DNA of 64,000 nt from Frankia casuarinae (GCF_000013345.1 NC_007777.1:992001-1056000); one strand, 5' to 3'. Shown: positions 46,380 to 55,062, counted from the stretch's first letter. Notes: generated by a model not told the origin, from the sequence alone. Numbers and translations: made by a program.

Positions 46380-47060
46380 GTGCCCCTCACCTTGGCTGTC
46401 TCCGTCTTCGGCCCGCCGGCCGCCGGCAAGACCACGCTCACCGTGGCGCTCGGCGCGCACCCCGGCGGGGCCGTCTTCCGTCTCCGCGAGCACGTGCCGC
46501 AGACCATCCTGGCGGCCACGGCGACCAGCGCCGAACGCCTGGGCTGGATCGACGACTTCACCGTGGTGACGGCGCTGCGTGGTTACCTCGACGCCACGGT
46601 CCGGGCCGGCGAGGCGCACACGCTGTTCTTCGACAACTTCCCCGGCAACGGCACCCAGGTGCGGCTGTTCCTACTCGCCCTGCGCCAGCACGCGCCGGAG
46701 TGTGTGGTTCGCGCCGTGGAGCTGGCGGCCGATACCACCACCTTGTACCGCCGGGCCACCCGGCGGCGGGTGTGTCACAGCTGCGAACGCGATCCGATCC
46801 GTGATCCCCGGCTGCCAGCCGAAGCCCGTGCCGACGACGCCCACGCCTGCGCCCGCTGCGGCGGCGTCCTGCACCCCCGCCGGGGCGATGCCCCGCGGCT
46901 GCTACGCGCCCGGCTCAACCGCTACCGCCAGACCGCCGATGGCATCCGCGGTGCCTTCCAGGAAGCCGGCGTGCCGGTCTTCCAGCTCAACGCTGCTAGC
47001 GGCGCCAGCCAGATCTTCGAGGACATCACCGCCCTACTGACGAGCAGGAGCACTCCGTGA
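46380..47060 (+). CDS. P-loop nucleotide kinase with zinc-binding lid (adenylate-kinase-like)
   Basis: A 226-residue protein. Walker A is GPPAAGKTTLT at residues about 10-20. A lid-like insert carries two Cys pairs (CHSCERD and CARCGG) in the arrangement of zinc-lid adenylate kinases. The overall fit to adenylate kinase is weak (GKTT in place of GKGT), so the phosphate acceptor may be unusual. AAAGGGG lies before the GTG start. Its stop overlaps the radical SAM start (GTGA). Confidence 0.7.
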   Translation: MPLTLAVSVFGPPAAGKTTLTVALGAHPGGAVFRLREHVPQTILAATATSAERLGWIDDFTVVTALRGYLDATVRAGEAHTLFFDNFPGNGTQVRLFLLALRQHAPECVVRAVELAADTTTLYRRATRRRVCHSCERDPIRDPRLPAEARADDAHACARCGGVLHPRRGDAPRLLRARLNRYRQTADGIRGAFQEAGVPVFQLNAASGASQIFEDITALLTSRSTP

Positions 47061-48199
47061 CGACCGTCCACCTTGATCCGCCACGCCTGCGGAGGGATGA
47101 CGACTACGGCCACGCCCGGATGCCGCGCCGGGCCAGCCTGCCCGCCCCCGATCGGATCGAGCGCATCGCCTACGGCCGCTTCCGCAACGTGTACCTGTAC
47201 ATCACCGAGGCGTGCCAGCTCCGGTGCGAGCACTGCTACATGGGCGAACGGCTGGACCGGGCGCTCAAGCTGACCTTGCCGCAGATCCGGGACACCCTCG
47301 CCACGTGGCGCCGGATGGGCGGCAGCAAGCTGACCATCCTCGGCGGCGAGCCGACACTGCACCCCAATTACGTGGACGCCATCCGGCTCGGCCGGCAGCT
47401 CGGCTACGAGGACGTCATCACGACGACCAACGCCCAGAAGCCGGCGGCCCGCAAGTTCCGCCAGCTCGAACCGGAGGACTTCGCCTACGTCCAGGTCAGC
47501 CTCGACGGCGGCAGCGCCGAGACCCACGACCGGGTACGCGGTGCGGACACCTTCGCCACTGCGCTGGAGACGACGGCCGAGCTGACCGGCCGTGGCTTCG
47601 ACACCCGGATCATCTGCACCGTCAACCAGGCCAACAAGCCCGACGCCCTGAAGTTGCTGGACATCGCCGACGAGATCGGCGTGTCCCTGGTGAAGTTCCA
47701 CGTCTTCTCGACCATCGGCGTGGGGCACGGCAACGCCGACATGGCCATCGGACCCGCGGAGTGGGTGACGTTTTGCGACGACCTGAACGGAATTGCGCCG
47801 GCCTACCGGACGCGGGTCTGGTACCAGCCGACGTATGCCCGCCGCGACCAGATGGCCCGCTACGCCGCCGAGGGCTACCAGGGCTGCATCGGGCGGACGC
47901 TGGACCGGATCTCGATCTTTCCCGACGGCAGGTGCTACGTCTGCTCCTACCTGTTCGACACCGACCTGTACTTCGCCCGGATGCAGGACGGGCAGGTGGT
48001 GCTCAACCGCGGTGACAACGAGTTCGATCTCTTCACCCGGCCGCTGGTCACGAGCGCCTGTGGCGGCTGCAAGGCATCAGCCTGCCAGGGCGGCTGCCCG
48101 GCCGAGGAGATCGTCATGGGCGGCTCGTCCTGCGCTGCCGAGCCGGACATCGTGCCGGTGTGCCGGCTGTGGAAGTCCAGCGCCAAGCCCGAGGACTGA
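47057..48199 (+). CDS. Radical SAM/SPASM enzyme
   Basis: A 380-residue radical SAM protein. The cluster-binding motif is TEACQLRCEHC (C-x3-C-x2-C) near residue 50, followed by LTILGGEPTLHP. The C-terminal SPASM region has many cysteines (GYQGCIG, GRCYVCSY, SACGGCKASACQGGC), enough for auxiliary [4Fe-4S] clusters. SPASM enzymes modify peptides, sugars or nucleosides. No precursor peptide is seen beside it, and the kinase and NUDIX neighbours suggest a nucleotide or sugar substrate instead. Confidence 0.88.
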   Translation: MTTVHLDPPRLRRDDDYGHARMPRRASLPAPDRIERIAYGRFRNVYLYITEACQLRCEHCYMGERLDRALKLTLPQIRDTLATWRRMGGSKLTILGGEPTLHPNYVDAIRLGRQLGYEDVITTTNAQKPAARKFRQLEPEDFAYVQVSLDGGSAETHDRVRGADTFATALETTAELTGRGFDTRIICTVNQANKPDALKLLDIADEIGVSLVKFHVFSTIGVGHGNADMAIGPAEWVTFCDDLNGIAPAYRTRVWYQPTYARRDQMARYAAEGYQGCIGRTLDRISIFPDGRCYVCSYLFDTDLYFARMQDGQVVLNRGDNEFDLFTRPLVTSACGGCKASACQGGCPAEEIVMGGSSCAAEPDIVPVCRLWKSSAKPED

Positions 48200-48212
48200 G
48201 GAGAAGATTCAG

Positions 48213-48854
48213 ATGGAACATGTCATCGAGCCACTGCGCGGGCTGGACTGGAACGACATCGACGCCGTAGAGCACGCCACCCGCAAGGCGCTCACCCAGT
48301 TCGCCGACGACCCGGATCTGATCCGGGTCGCGCTCCTCGAACTACCGAACCGGCCGGAGCTGCTGGCCTTGTGCGAGCACTACGACATCCTGGACAAGAT
48401 CGTGCTGTACCAGGATGACGCCGGCATCCGGGTGCGGCTGCATGTCTTCCTGCCCGGCTACTTCGACCGGCCGCACAACCACCGCTGGTCGTACGCCAGC
48501 CGCATCGTGCGCGGGGAGTACCGGCACTACCTCTTCGGCGACCTCGACGTGGACGCCGAACCGGAGCCGGGCTCCCTGACTGCGCTCCAAGTCCGGCAGG
48601 AGCAGATCGGCGACACCTACGCCCTGCACCACAGCATGGTGCACGCCGTAGTGGCCGAGCCATACACGGTGTCCCTGGTCATCCGCGGGCCGGCCGTGAA
48701 GGAGCGCTTCCTGGTCATGGACCGGGGGACCGGCGAGCGCTGGTGGCAGTACGGGGCCGAGCAGGAGACGGCCGGCGACGCGGCCCGTAAGCGGATGACC
48801 AGGGAACGGCTGGACGAGCTGACGGGGTTGCTGCGGGAGTGGGATCTCTTCTAG
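48213..48854 (+). CDS. Cupin-like protein of the radical SAM cassette
   Basis: A 213-residue protein with cupin-type metal ligands: PHNHRWSYASR near residue 90 (H-x-H), an intervening glutamate in RGEYRHYLF, and a later HHSMVHAVV. A helical N-terminal region (residues 1-60) precedes the barrel. The ATG has GAGGAGAAG upstream and follows the radical SAM gene by 13 bp. It may be an oxygenase, isomerase or sugar-binding protein. Its stop overlaps the stop of the opposite gene at a shared CTAG. Confidence 0.65.
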   Translation: MEHVIEPLRGLDWNDIDAVEHATRKALTQFADDPDLIRVALLELPNRPELLALCEHYDILDKIVLYQDDAGIRVRLHVFLPGYFDRPHNHRWSYASRIVRGEYRHYLFGDLDVDAEPEPGSLTALQVRQEQIGDTYALHHSMVHAVVAEPYTVSLVIRGPAVKERFLVMDRGTGERWWQYGAEQETAGDAARKRMTRERLDELTGLLREWDLF

Positions 48855-49783
48855 CGGACGGCCGCCGGTAGCTGATCCAGCGATTCACCGCACGCCAGCA
48901 GTTCCGTGAGATGCGGCAGCGGTTCGTGGTGGGCTCGCGCACACCGGAGCCCACCACTGGCCGAGGCCAGGGCCAAGCTGTCCCGCATCGGCCAGCCGTG
49001 GAGCAGGCCGTAGAGCAGCCCACCGGAGAACGCCGCGCCCGCGCAGTGGGTGTGGCGCACCGTGACCGGGACGGCCGGCACGGAAACAGTGACATCCGCC
49101 CCCACCGCGCACGCCCCGGCCGCCCCGGCGGTGACTACCACCCACGAAGCTCCGGTCTGGCCCAGCAGGGTGGCGGCTACGGCCGGGGCAGTTTCGTGCG
49201 CGTCGTCGTCGACGTTGGTCTGGATGATCAGATCCGGGCAGTCCCGGAGGACGGACGCCACCATCGGTGTGAGGACCGACCCTCCGAGGTTGACCAGCAG
49301 TGGCACGCTGGGCGTCCGCGCGGCCTGGATGGCCCGGATCGCGGCCGGTTCGATTACCTTGTAGCAGTCGACGTAGGCGTAGGAGGCCCTGGCCAGCGGT
49401 GCAAGGTCGACCGCGGTCAGGGCCTCGGCGACTCCTTGTAGGTACGGGAACCAGGTGCGCGTGCCGTCCTCGTCCGCCACGATCACGATCTGCGGCGTCG
49501 CCAGGCCGGGCACCGTCTCGACGGTGGTCAGCACACGGCCCCGGTGGAGCCAGGCTCTGACCTGGTCGCCCGGCGCATCGTCACCGATGTTGTTGCTGAT
49601 CACGAGCGCTGGGATGTCGAGCGCGGCCAGGACGGCGGCGACCATCGGGCCATCGGCAGCGATGGAGGCTTCAGACCGCTGCACCTCGGCCCCGTGGTTG
49701 GCCTGCGGGAAGCGCTCGACGTTCCACAGTGACGCGGCGGCCAGGTAGCTGAAGCAAACCACCGGGCCGGAATCGGTGGCCAC
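48851..49783 (-). CDS. PfkB-family (ribokinase-like) protein lacking the catalytic aspartate
   Basis: A 310-residue ribokinase-fold protein with IAADGPMVAAVLAALD and NNIGDDAPGDQVRAWL typical of PfkB sugar and nucleoside kinases. The signature normally reading DTxGAGD appears as HTHCAGAAFSGG near residue 255: the catalytic base aspartate is alanine and the first Asp is His. It may be inactive, use another base, or act as a binding protein. The GTG start is two bases after the NUDIX stop; longer frames run through the NUDIX gene. Confidence 0.75.
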   Translation of the reverse strand: MATDSGPVVCFSYLAAASLWNVERFPQANHGAEVQRSEASIAADGPMVAAVLAALDIPALVISNNIGDDAPGDQVRAWLHRGRVLTTVETVPGLATPQIVIVADEDGTRTWFPYLQGVAEALTAVDLAPLARASYAYVDCYKVIEPAAIRAIQAARTPSVPLLVNLGGSVLTPMVASVLRDCPDLIIQTNVDDDAHETAPAVAATLLGQTGASWVVVTAGAAGACAVGADVTVSVPAVPVTVRHTHCAGAAFSGGLLYGLLHGWPMRDSLALASASGGLRCARAHHEPLPHLTELLACGESLDQLPAAVR

Positions 49784-49785
49784 GG

Positions 49786-50223
49786 CTACCAGCCGTAGGT
49801 CGAGAAGGGCTGACCGGCGGCGATGTGCTCCAGGGCGGTGCGGCAGTAGGCGATCAGGTGGGTGGGCAGCTCGTCCAGCGGGAACCAGGCCAGCTCGCTG
49901 CACTTGTCGGGCTCGCGGTTGTCCGGCTCGCCGTCCCATTTGCGCACGGCGAAGAAGAAGGCCGCCCGGCCGCCGCTCGACGAATTGTGCATGACGTGCG
50001 CGAACTCGACGGCTTCCGGCTCGATGGTCACGCCGATTTCTTCCTTGGCCTCGCGGACGAGGGCCGCGATCACCGACTCACCCGCTTCGAGGTGGCCGGA
50101 CGGGAGGTGGTAGGCGCCGTCTTCGTAGCCGGTGTTCTGGCGGCGGCCGAAGAGCACTTGATCGCCGTCCAGCAGGAGAAGATGGACGTCAGCGGTGAGC
50201 TGGTGACGGTGAGAGGCGGTCAT
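49786..50223 (-). CDS. NUDIX hydrolase
   Basis: A 145-residue NUDIX enzyme with an intact box GHLEAGESVIAALVREAKEEIG (described from residue 43). It should hydrolyse a nucleoside-diphosphate derivative. It is upstream of the PfkB-like gene with 2-bp spacing, so the two are one transcript, convergent to the kinase-radical SAM-cupin operon. It could recycle or edit the cassette's product or substrate. Confidence 0.9.
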   Translation of the reverse strand: MTASHRHQLTADVHLLLLDGDQVLFGRRQNTGYEDGAYHLPSGHLEAGESVIAALVREAKEEIGVTIEPEAVEFAHVMHNSSSGGRAAFFFAVRKWDGEPDNREPDKCSELAWFPLDELPTHLIAYCRTALEHIAAGQPFSTYGW

Positions 50224-50362
50224 GTGCCGGACCGTAGTGAGCTATGTGGAGCATGTCCATACGTTTGAGGTATAGACCTATCCAGCGAGCGCCCTCTGTG
50301 GTTGACGGAGAGAAGCCACGCCGTCATTCAGACGTTACTCTGCACTCGTCCCGAGCCAGCAG

Positions 50363-53176
50363 CTATTCTCGGAGGAGAAAATATGGCGGCACTCCGCCTA
50401 CCTTCTCCGCAACGGTCATCTTGTCAGGACGGCTGATCAGCGATGCCGCTTCCTGCGCTCTGGATCGTATTTCCTCCGCTCGCCTGTCAGGTACATCTCC
50501 GAGAATAGCGCAAGCCAAGGCGGAACATAGTACATCGGCATGCCAGAAACGGCTGACCTCGACAAAATCTTCTGCGAGAGAAAGCGCCCATTCTGCAAGC
50601 TGCGCAAACCGAGCGGGCTTTGCAGTGCCGGCATGTACTGCGATTATGACTTTCAACTGAGTGGCCATACAGACCGTAGTTCCGACCTTATAGCCAGAGT
50701 CTCTACAACGGCTACCCAGATCGGTGAGCATCCTGTTCGCCTGCTTGTTGTCGACCAGCGCAGTCATCACCGCCCGAGCAAACTCCACCTCAAGAAGAGG
50801 CAGAGAACTGCCAGTCTTTGCGAACTTCAGCATCAGGTCCTGATAAAGGGCCAGGAGTTGGTCGATGTTGCCGCCGCTCGGAGCACCACGCAACATCCGT
50901 TCCGACTGTATCCGCAGGCCGGTTTGGGTAATACGTCGACTCAAGAACGCATCCACAATGCCGGACTTGCCAAGTTCAAAGACCTCTGATAGAAGTGCAT
51001 AGATCCGTTCATTTGCAGAATTCAAATCGCCTCGGCGAAGGTCGAGATCCGCAAGGCGACGCCCCGCTTCAAGCGCATACAGGCCGAATTCAGCCTTCTC
51101 GCTAGCCAGCAGTTTGTAGAATTCCGAACTCTGCATGTAGCAGGCTTCGGCCTCCTTCCACTCGCATCGTTGAAAATGGAACACGCCAAGGGCATAGCTG
51201 TGCTGGGCGGGAGTAAGAGGCATTTCAGTTGCCAAGGGATGGTCGATGTGCCAGCGAGCATCCTCGATCACGTCGGTCGTGTAAGCCTCGGTTAGCGGCC
51301 TGAGATCGCTCGATAGAAGCGCCTCGTACACATACGCATCAGGTCGACGCGCACGCACCGTATTGAGAACATCTCCGACCTCATCAAGGATTCCGAGTTC
51401 GAGTGCTTCAGTCTCAAGGGCCGTGAAGCGCCGGGACCAGGGTTCAGATAGGACCGACCGGGCGCCATTGACGGCCTCCGCTGACATCTCTTCGCGCTGC
51501 CTTCCACGGCGGAGAAAAAGTGCCGGCACTTGGCATAGCGGATCTGTCTCGTCCCCTTGCGAGAAGGCAATGCCAGTTCTGACCGCCGAGCCGCGAGCCG
51601 AAATATCGAAGCTCGCGAGCATGTACTCGACTTCTTGCGGCCAGGAGGAAGGAATCGGTGCACCGCCCATCCAAGATGACAAATTAAGTCGATGTGATGC
51701 TACTCTATAGGCTTGCACGGCGACGGCAGCCAGTGCGTCGCCTCGGATCGAGGCAACGAGTTCACGTGTCAGACTGTGTATATGGAGGAATGGTAGCGCG
51801 TTTGGGTGTACTAGGTTCCAGCGTTCGATGATTCGCAGGCCTTTGCTAAGGATTGCCTCATCTTCGAGATTTAGCTCTTTGCTGATTTGGCCTTCGACCA
51901 CGTCCGATGGCGGCCACGATAGACGCAGAGCTTCCTGGACAGAGCGCACGGGGTACGCAAGGATCACCAGGTCGAGTGCAAGAAGCACATACTGCGGCTG
52001 GCGCTTCAGGGCGTCGACAATCATGCGGTAGATCGCTGTGATCGTCGTATCCTCGTCGTCGCCGTAGCTCTCTAGCACGACCGCTACATTCTCGCGCAGA
52101 CTTTCAAGGAAGGCTGTGAGATCACCATTGTAAGGAGCGTTTATCAGACAGGCGCATCCGTGCACTATCGCGAGCGGCCTGAAGTCTAGCGCCTCAGCAA
52201 GATATTTTTTACCATCCTCCTGCAACCCTTGACTGTGCAGGGAAACTAGCTGAACAGCCTCATCGTTCGCCATATTCATGACTTCGATTGGCGCGATGTT
52301 TACCACTTTGCTGTCGAGATTCTTTCGACTGGTAATAATTATCCGTGACCGCACTCCCGGCGGCACGAATCTCTCCAGTTCAGTACGAGAGTCTATGTTG
52401 TCGAGTACAACGACCGGTGGCGGTGTTTCACTGGTGACGAGTTTTCTGAAGGTTACAACTAGCTCACTTACGCCGACATCCGAAACCGCAAATCCGTGAC
52501 GATCAAGCATCTCGCGGAATGAATCTTCGACTGGCCCCTTACCCCCTTCTTGAAAGGGTATGACCGGAATCCAGTCGTGCGCCGCAAACCGAAGGAAACT
52601 CCGAGTCAGGTGGAGCGCCAGTGTGGTTTTTCCGGTACCCGCCTCACCGTGAATCAGAACCAGACGCTCTCCAGAGGAAAGCACCTCAGAAAACCTCTTC
52701 TCAAGATCCGGTCGCGAAACATATTCCGGATCTTCGGCAAGTACGAAATGCCGATCGGAGATTTCCATCCGCTGCAGGATGGCCGCCAGCCTGTCACGGA
52801 GATCTTCAATTGCGCGCTGAACGGTTTTCTCTGATAGGAGGGGCTCGCCGCAACCCGTCCGGATCTCCTGGAACGTTTCGCTGTACGACTTGTTGCTATC
52901 TGCAAATATTTCTGCACCGAGCTCACGCCAGGTGAATTTGTCCTGAAGGCGTGCCATGGGAGCAGCCTCAAGCTGAGCGACTGCTTGATCAATAAGGACC
53001 CGCAGCGCGCGTCCCGGGTTCTGTGTAAAAAGGCCAGGATCGCGGCTATCGAGGATACGACGCAGCATCGGGATCGCAAGCGGCGGACTTTGGAAGTGCC
53101 GCGTGAAAGTGTGTGGGATCGAGCGTCGCGCTACTTCGTTGAGTTCGTCCGCGAGCTGGTCTTTATCTGACTTCAC
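50363..53176 (-). CDS. STAND-family NTPase (NB-ARC-like) with helical repeats
   Basis: A 937-residue protein, less GC-rich than its neighbours. Residues 1-150 are an unassigned helical N-terminal domain. Walker A is HGEAGTGKTTLALHL near residue 175, Walker B PPPVVVLDNIDS near residue 255 and a sensor RSRIIITSRK. The C-terminal 450 residues look like TPR or similar repeats (RRLADLDLRRGDLNSANERI). STAND proteins often sense phage or host signals; the N-terminal effector here is not a recognised TIR, nuclease or protease. The GTG start is followed by a standard Lys/Asp-rich N-terminus. Confidence 0.78.
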   Translation of the reverse strand: MKSDKDQLADELNEVARRSIPHTFTRHFQSPPLAIPMLRRILDSRDPGLFTQNPGRALRVLIDQAVAQLEAAPMARLQDKFTWRELGAEIFADSNKSYSETFQEIRTGCGEPLLSEKTVQRAIEDLRDRLAAILQRMEISDRHFVLAEDPEYVSRPDLEKRFSEVLSSGERLVLIHGEAGTGKTTLALHLTRSFLRFAAHDWIPVIPFQEGGKGPVEDSFREMLDRHGFAVSDVGVSELVVTFRKLVTSETPPPVVVLDNIDSRTELERFVPPGVRSRIIITSRKNLDSKVVNIAPIEVMNMANDEAVQLVSLHSQGLQEDGKKYLAEALDFRPLAIVHGCACLINAPYNGDLTAFLESLRENVAVVLESYGDDEDTTITAIYRMIVDALKRQPQYVLLALDLVILAYPVRSVQEALRLSWPPSDVVEGQISKELNLEDEAILSKGLRIIERWNLVHPNALPFLHIHSLTRELVASIRGDALAAVAVQAYRVASHRLNLSSWMGGAPIPSSWPQEVEYMLASFDISARGSAVRTGIAFSQGDETDPLCQVPALFLRRGRQREEMSAEAVNGARSVLSEPWSRRFTALETEALELGILDEVGDVLNTVRARRPDAYVYEALLSSDLRPLTEAYTTDVIEDARWHIDHPLATEMPLTPAQHSYALGVFHFQRCEWKEAEACYMQSSEFYKLLASEKAEFGLYALEAGRRLADLDLRRGDLNSANERIYALLSEVFELGKSGIVDAFLSRRITQTGLRIQSERMLRGAPSGGNIDQLLALYQDLMLKFAKTGSSLPLLEVEFARAVMTALVDNKQANRMLTDLGSRCRDSGYKVGTTVCMATQLKVIIAVHAGTAKPARFAQLAEWALSLAEDFVEVSRFWHADVLCSALACAILGDVPDRRAEEIRSRAQEAASLISRPDKMTVAEKVGGVPPYFLLRE

Positions 53177-53219
53177 CGACCCATGATGGCCTACATCCGT
53201 ACCGAAGGCAAACGGCTGT

Positions 53220-53762
53220 CTACGGCTGACCGATCTGGATGCCGTTGGGAGTCAACCTCGCACCGTCAGGTAGCCGAGAGAAGGACCCCGAGGCTTCCGA
53301 TTCAAGGTCGGCAGCCTGTTCCGCGTTTCCGCGTTCCCTAATCTCTGCTGCCGCGAACATAGCGGAATCACCGGAAATCCCAGCGCTCGGCGTGCCGCCC
53401 ACGTAGGCGATGAGTTTTCTCGCGAACGGGTAGTCAAATTCGGCCAGCCCTACGGCGCAATCCACGGCAGTCGTCCGTTGATGACCGTTACCGCTGTTTG
53501 CCCAGCGGCAAATAAGTTCTTTTCCACGCGACGGTTCACGCTCCGCAAGTTGAACCACAGCGCCCACCAGAACGGCGGTAAGTCTGTCAGCGGCCGCTTC
53601 GCCTTCCGGGCTCATCTCATATCCTGCCCAGCCCAATGCTTCGGCGAGCACCGTAACCTCGGTATCGGTCATGCTATCGAGGTCAAATAGTTGGCGCTCA
53701 GAACCCGACTCGCGCTCGGGCAACGGCGCGAAGAATTCGGGCTGTGGTGGCAATTCGGTCAT
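53220..53762 (-). CDS. Hypothetical protein paired with the STAND gene
   Basis: A 180-residue, mostly helical acidic protein (DLDSMTDTEVTVLAEALGWAGYEM) with no recognisable family, low GC for this window. It lies 43 bp upstream of the STAND gene on the same strand, so it is probably co-transcribed and a partner or regulator. A hairpin at 53828-53854 lies in its upstream region. Confidence 0.55.
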   Translation of the reverse strand: MTELPPQPEFFAPLPERESGSERQLFDLDSMTDTEVTVLAEALGWAGYEMSPEGEAAADRLTAVLVGAVVQLAEREPSRGKELICRWANSGNGHQRTTAVDCAVGLAEFDYPFARKLIAYVGGTPSAGISGDSAMFAAAEIRERGNAEQAADLESEASGSFSRLPDGARLTPNGIQIGQP

Positions 53763-53827
53763 TTCTTTACTGATTTAAACACGGCGGGTTGCTGCGGTCA
53801 ATGATCTTTCAAATTATGGAGCTTCGA

Positions 53828-53854
53828 GTTGCCGGACACCCCTTGTCCGGCAAC
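53828..53854. promoter_or_regulatory. Perfect 11-bp inverted repeat between cargo and mobile backbone
   Basis: GTTGCCGGACA and TGTCCGGCAAC flank a 5-base loop; TTGTCC recurs at 53855. It lies between the divergent genes at 53220-53762 and 53949-54239, and could be an operator for either side. Confidence 0.5.
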
Positions 53855-53948
53855 TTGTCCAGTAACCATCTTTCCCGGACATGCGGCTGATCCATAGCTT
53901 CCTCTCGTCTGCTGGGAAATGGGTCCCGGCGTCGAGAAAGGGAGTGAC

Positions 53949-54239
53949 ATGAGCGGAAGCAGTCTCGTTCCGCGCGGTGGAGGCGGTACACCGATTCCCC
54001 GCGAAACAGCCAAGGCCCTGGTGCGGCTCAACGGCGCGGTCGTGCACGAGCAGGCCGTGCTGCGTGCGGTGTCCAGCGTCACCGAGGCGGCGATGTCGGA
54101 GGCGGCCTACCTGATGCGGGTGCGCGGTCAGCTGGAGGCGGCTGCGCCGGACGCGAAGGAGGCCCTGGACCTCATCGCGAACACGACCAACATGAACCTC
54201 GCCCGCATCGTGCACCGCTTCGGCTCGGAGGTGAGCTGA
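53949..54239 (+). CDS. Small helical protein, first of a coupled operon
   Basis: A 96-residue protein, Gly-rich at the N-terminus and helical later (HEQAVLRAVSSVTEAAMSEAAYLMRVRGQLEAA). The ATG has GAAAGGGAG upstream. Its stop is immediately followed by the next GTG. It starts a chain of five small genes that appear translationally linked. No known family; position in an element backbone suggests a transfer or maintenance role. Confidence 0.6.
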   Translation: MSGSSLVPRGGGGTPIPRETAKALVRLNGAVVHEQAVLRAVSSVTEAAMSEAAYLMRVRGQLEAAAPDAKEALDLIANTTNMNLARIVHRFGSEVS

Positions 54240-54476
54240 GTGGCCGCGCTGATCGTGATTCTCGTGGTCCTGGCGGTCATGGGCGCCTGCGGCATCGCGT
54301 ACGCCTGGAAGACGGCGCGGGAGGCCGGGATGCCCTGGCTTCGTGCCCGTCACATCCAGGACACCGCGCAGGCGGCCATGAACGACATCCGGGAGGAGAC
54401 GCGGCGTGCGGAGGAGCGCATGCGGCGGGCCGCCTTCTTCCACGCCCGCAACCAGGGTGGCAGGTGGGGTCAGTGA
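54240..54476 (+). CDS. Small single-pass membrane protein
   Basis: A 78-residue protein with an N-terminal membrane segment (LIVILVVLAVMGACGIAYAW) and an amphipathic, Arg/Glu-rich cytoplasmic helix. The GTG start directly abuts the upstream stop, and its own stop overlaps the next GTG (GTGA). Its role is unknown, probably in the same membrane complex as its neighbours. Confidence 0.6.
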   Translation: MAALIVILVVLAVMGACGIAYAWKTAREAGMPWLRARHIQDTAQAAMNDIREETRRAEERMRRAAFFHARNQGGRWGQ

Positions 54477-54673
54477 TCACGCAGATCACCCTGATCGCCC
54501 TCGGCGCAGTTCTGCTCCTCCTGGTGTGCGTCGTGTTCGTCCAGTGCCTCTGGATCAGTCGGCTGGACAGGGAAAACACGATTCGCGTGGCGCAGAAGGA
54601 GCTTGAGCGCCGACGGGCACGAGCCTCGGAGACGCCGCGTGACTCTGACGAGCGGAGCCACCCCGATGACTGA
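54473..54673 (+). CDS. Small single-pass membrane protein
   Basis: A 66-residue protein with an N-terminal membrane segment (LIALGAVLLLLVCVVFVQCLW) and a charged C-terminus. GTG overlaps the stop of the gene before; its stop overlaps the next ATG by 8 bp. The same layout as the previous protein suggests related function. Confidence 0.6.
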   Translation: MITQITLIALGAVLLLLVCVVFVQCLWISRLDRENTIRVAQKELERRRARASETPRDSDERSHPDD

Positions 54674-54794
54674 CCTCATCTTGGTTGTGCTGATCTTCGT
54701 GGCCTTCTGGGCGGGCCGGCTCTACCAGTGGGTTCGGGATGCCCGGTCGACCATGGGCACTCCGTCCCGCAAGCGCTCGAAGGGCAAGCAGTGA
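54666..54794 (+). CDS. Very small membrane protein
   Basis: 42 residues: a membrane segment MTDLILVVLIFVAFWAGRLY and a basic tail ending RKRSKGKQ. The ATG lies within the end of the preceding gene, and the next gene's GTG overlaps its stop (GTGA). Tight coupling on both sides supports it as a real gene despite its size. Confidence 0.55.
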   Translation: MTDLILVVLIFVAFWAGRLYQWVRDARSTMGTPSRKRSKGKQ

Positions 54795-55021
54795 GCACGC
54801 GCCGGCTCCACGACGAGGTGGTGGTCCGCGTGCCGCTGGAGGCGCTGCGGTCGGAGACCATTTCGGTCCTGACCGACTCGTACCAGACCCTCTTCATGAG
54901 CTGCTACGGCGAAGAGAAGGCCCGCCGGAAGGCCGCGGCCGTCCGGCTGGGCGAGGCACTGGCCAATGTGGACATCCTGCCGCTGATGGCCGAGAACCAC
55001 GAGGATTATCGGCCGGCGTAG
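54791..55021 (+). CDS. Small soluble protein, last of the coupled chain
   Basis: A 76-residue protein, no membrane segment (RVPLEALRSETISVLTDSYQ, then charged helix). GTG overlaps the upstream stop. A terminator-like hairpin follows 40 bp downstream, marking the end of the 53949-55021 transcript. Family unknown. Confidence 0.55.
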   Translation: MSTRRLHDEVVVRVPLEALRSETISVLTDSYQTLFMSCYGEEKARRKAAAVRLGEALANVDILPLMAENHEDYRPA

Positions 55022-55062
55022 GCCGGCTCCCTCGCCGATTCCCCATTCACTAATCCCTGTCC

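Noticed and set aside
47057-48199. Radical SAM enzyme as a viperin-type antiviral enzyme
   Set aside because: The cluster motif and C-terminal SPASM cysteines do not fit viperin, which lacks SPASM and has a different motif context.
26170-53948. A left attachment site matching the tRNA-Leu 3' end
   Set aside because: I scanned by eye for GGTGCGGGAGGGGGGACTTG-like sequence and found no convincing copy; serine integrases may share only a very short core, so absence is not proof.
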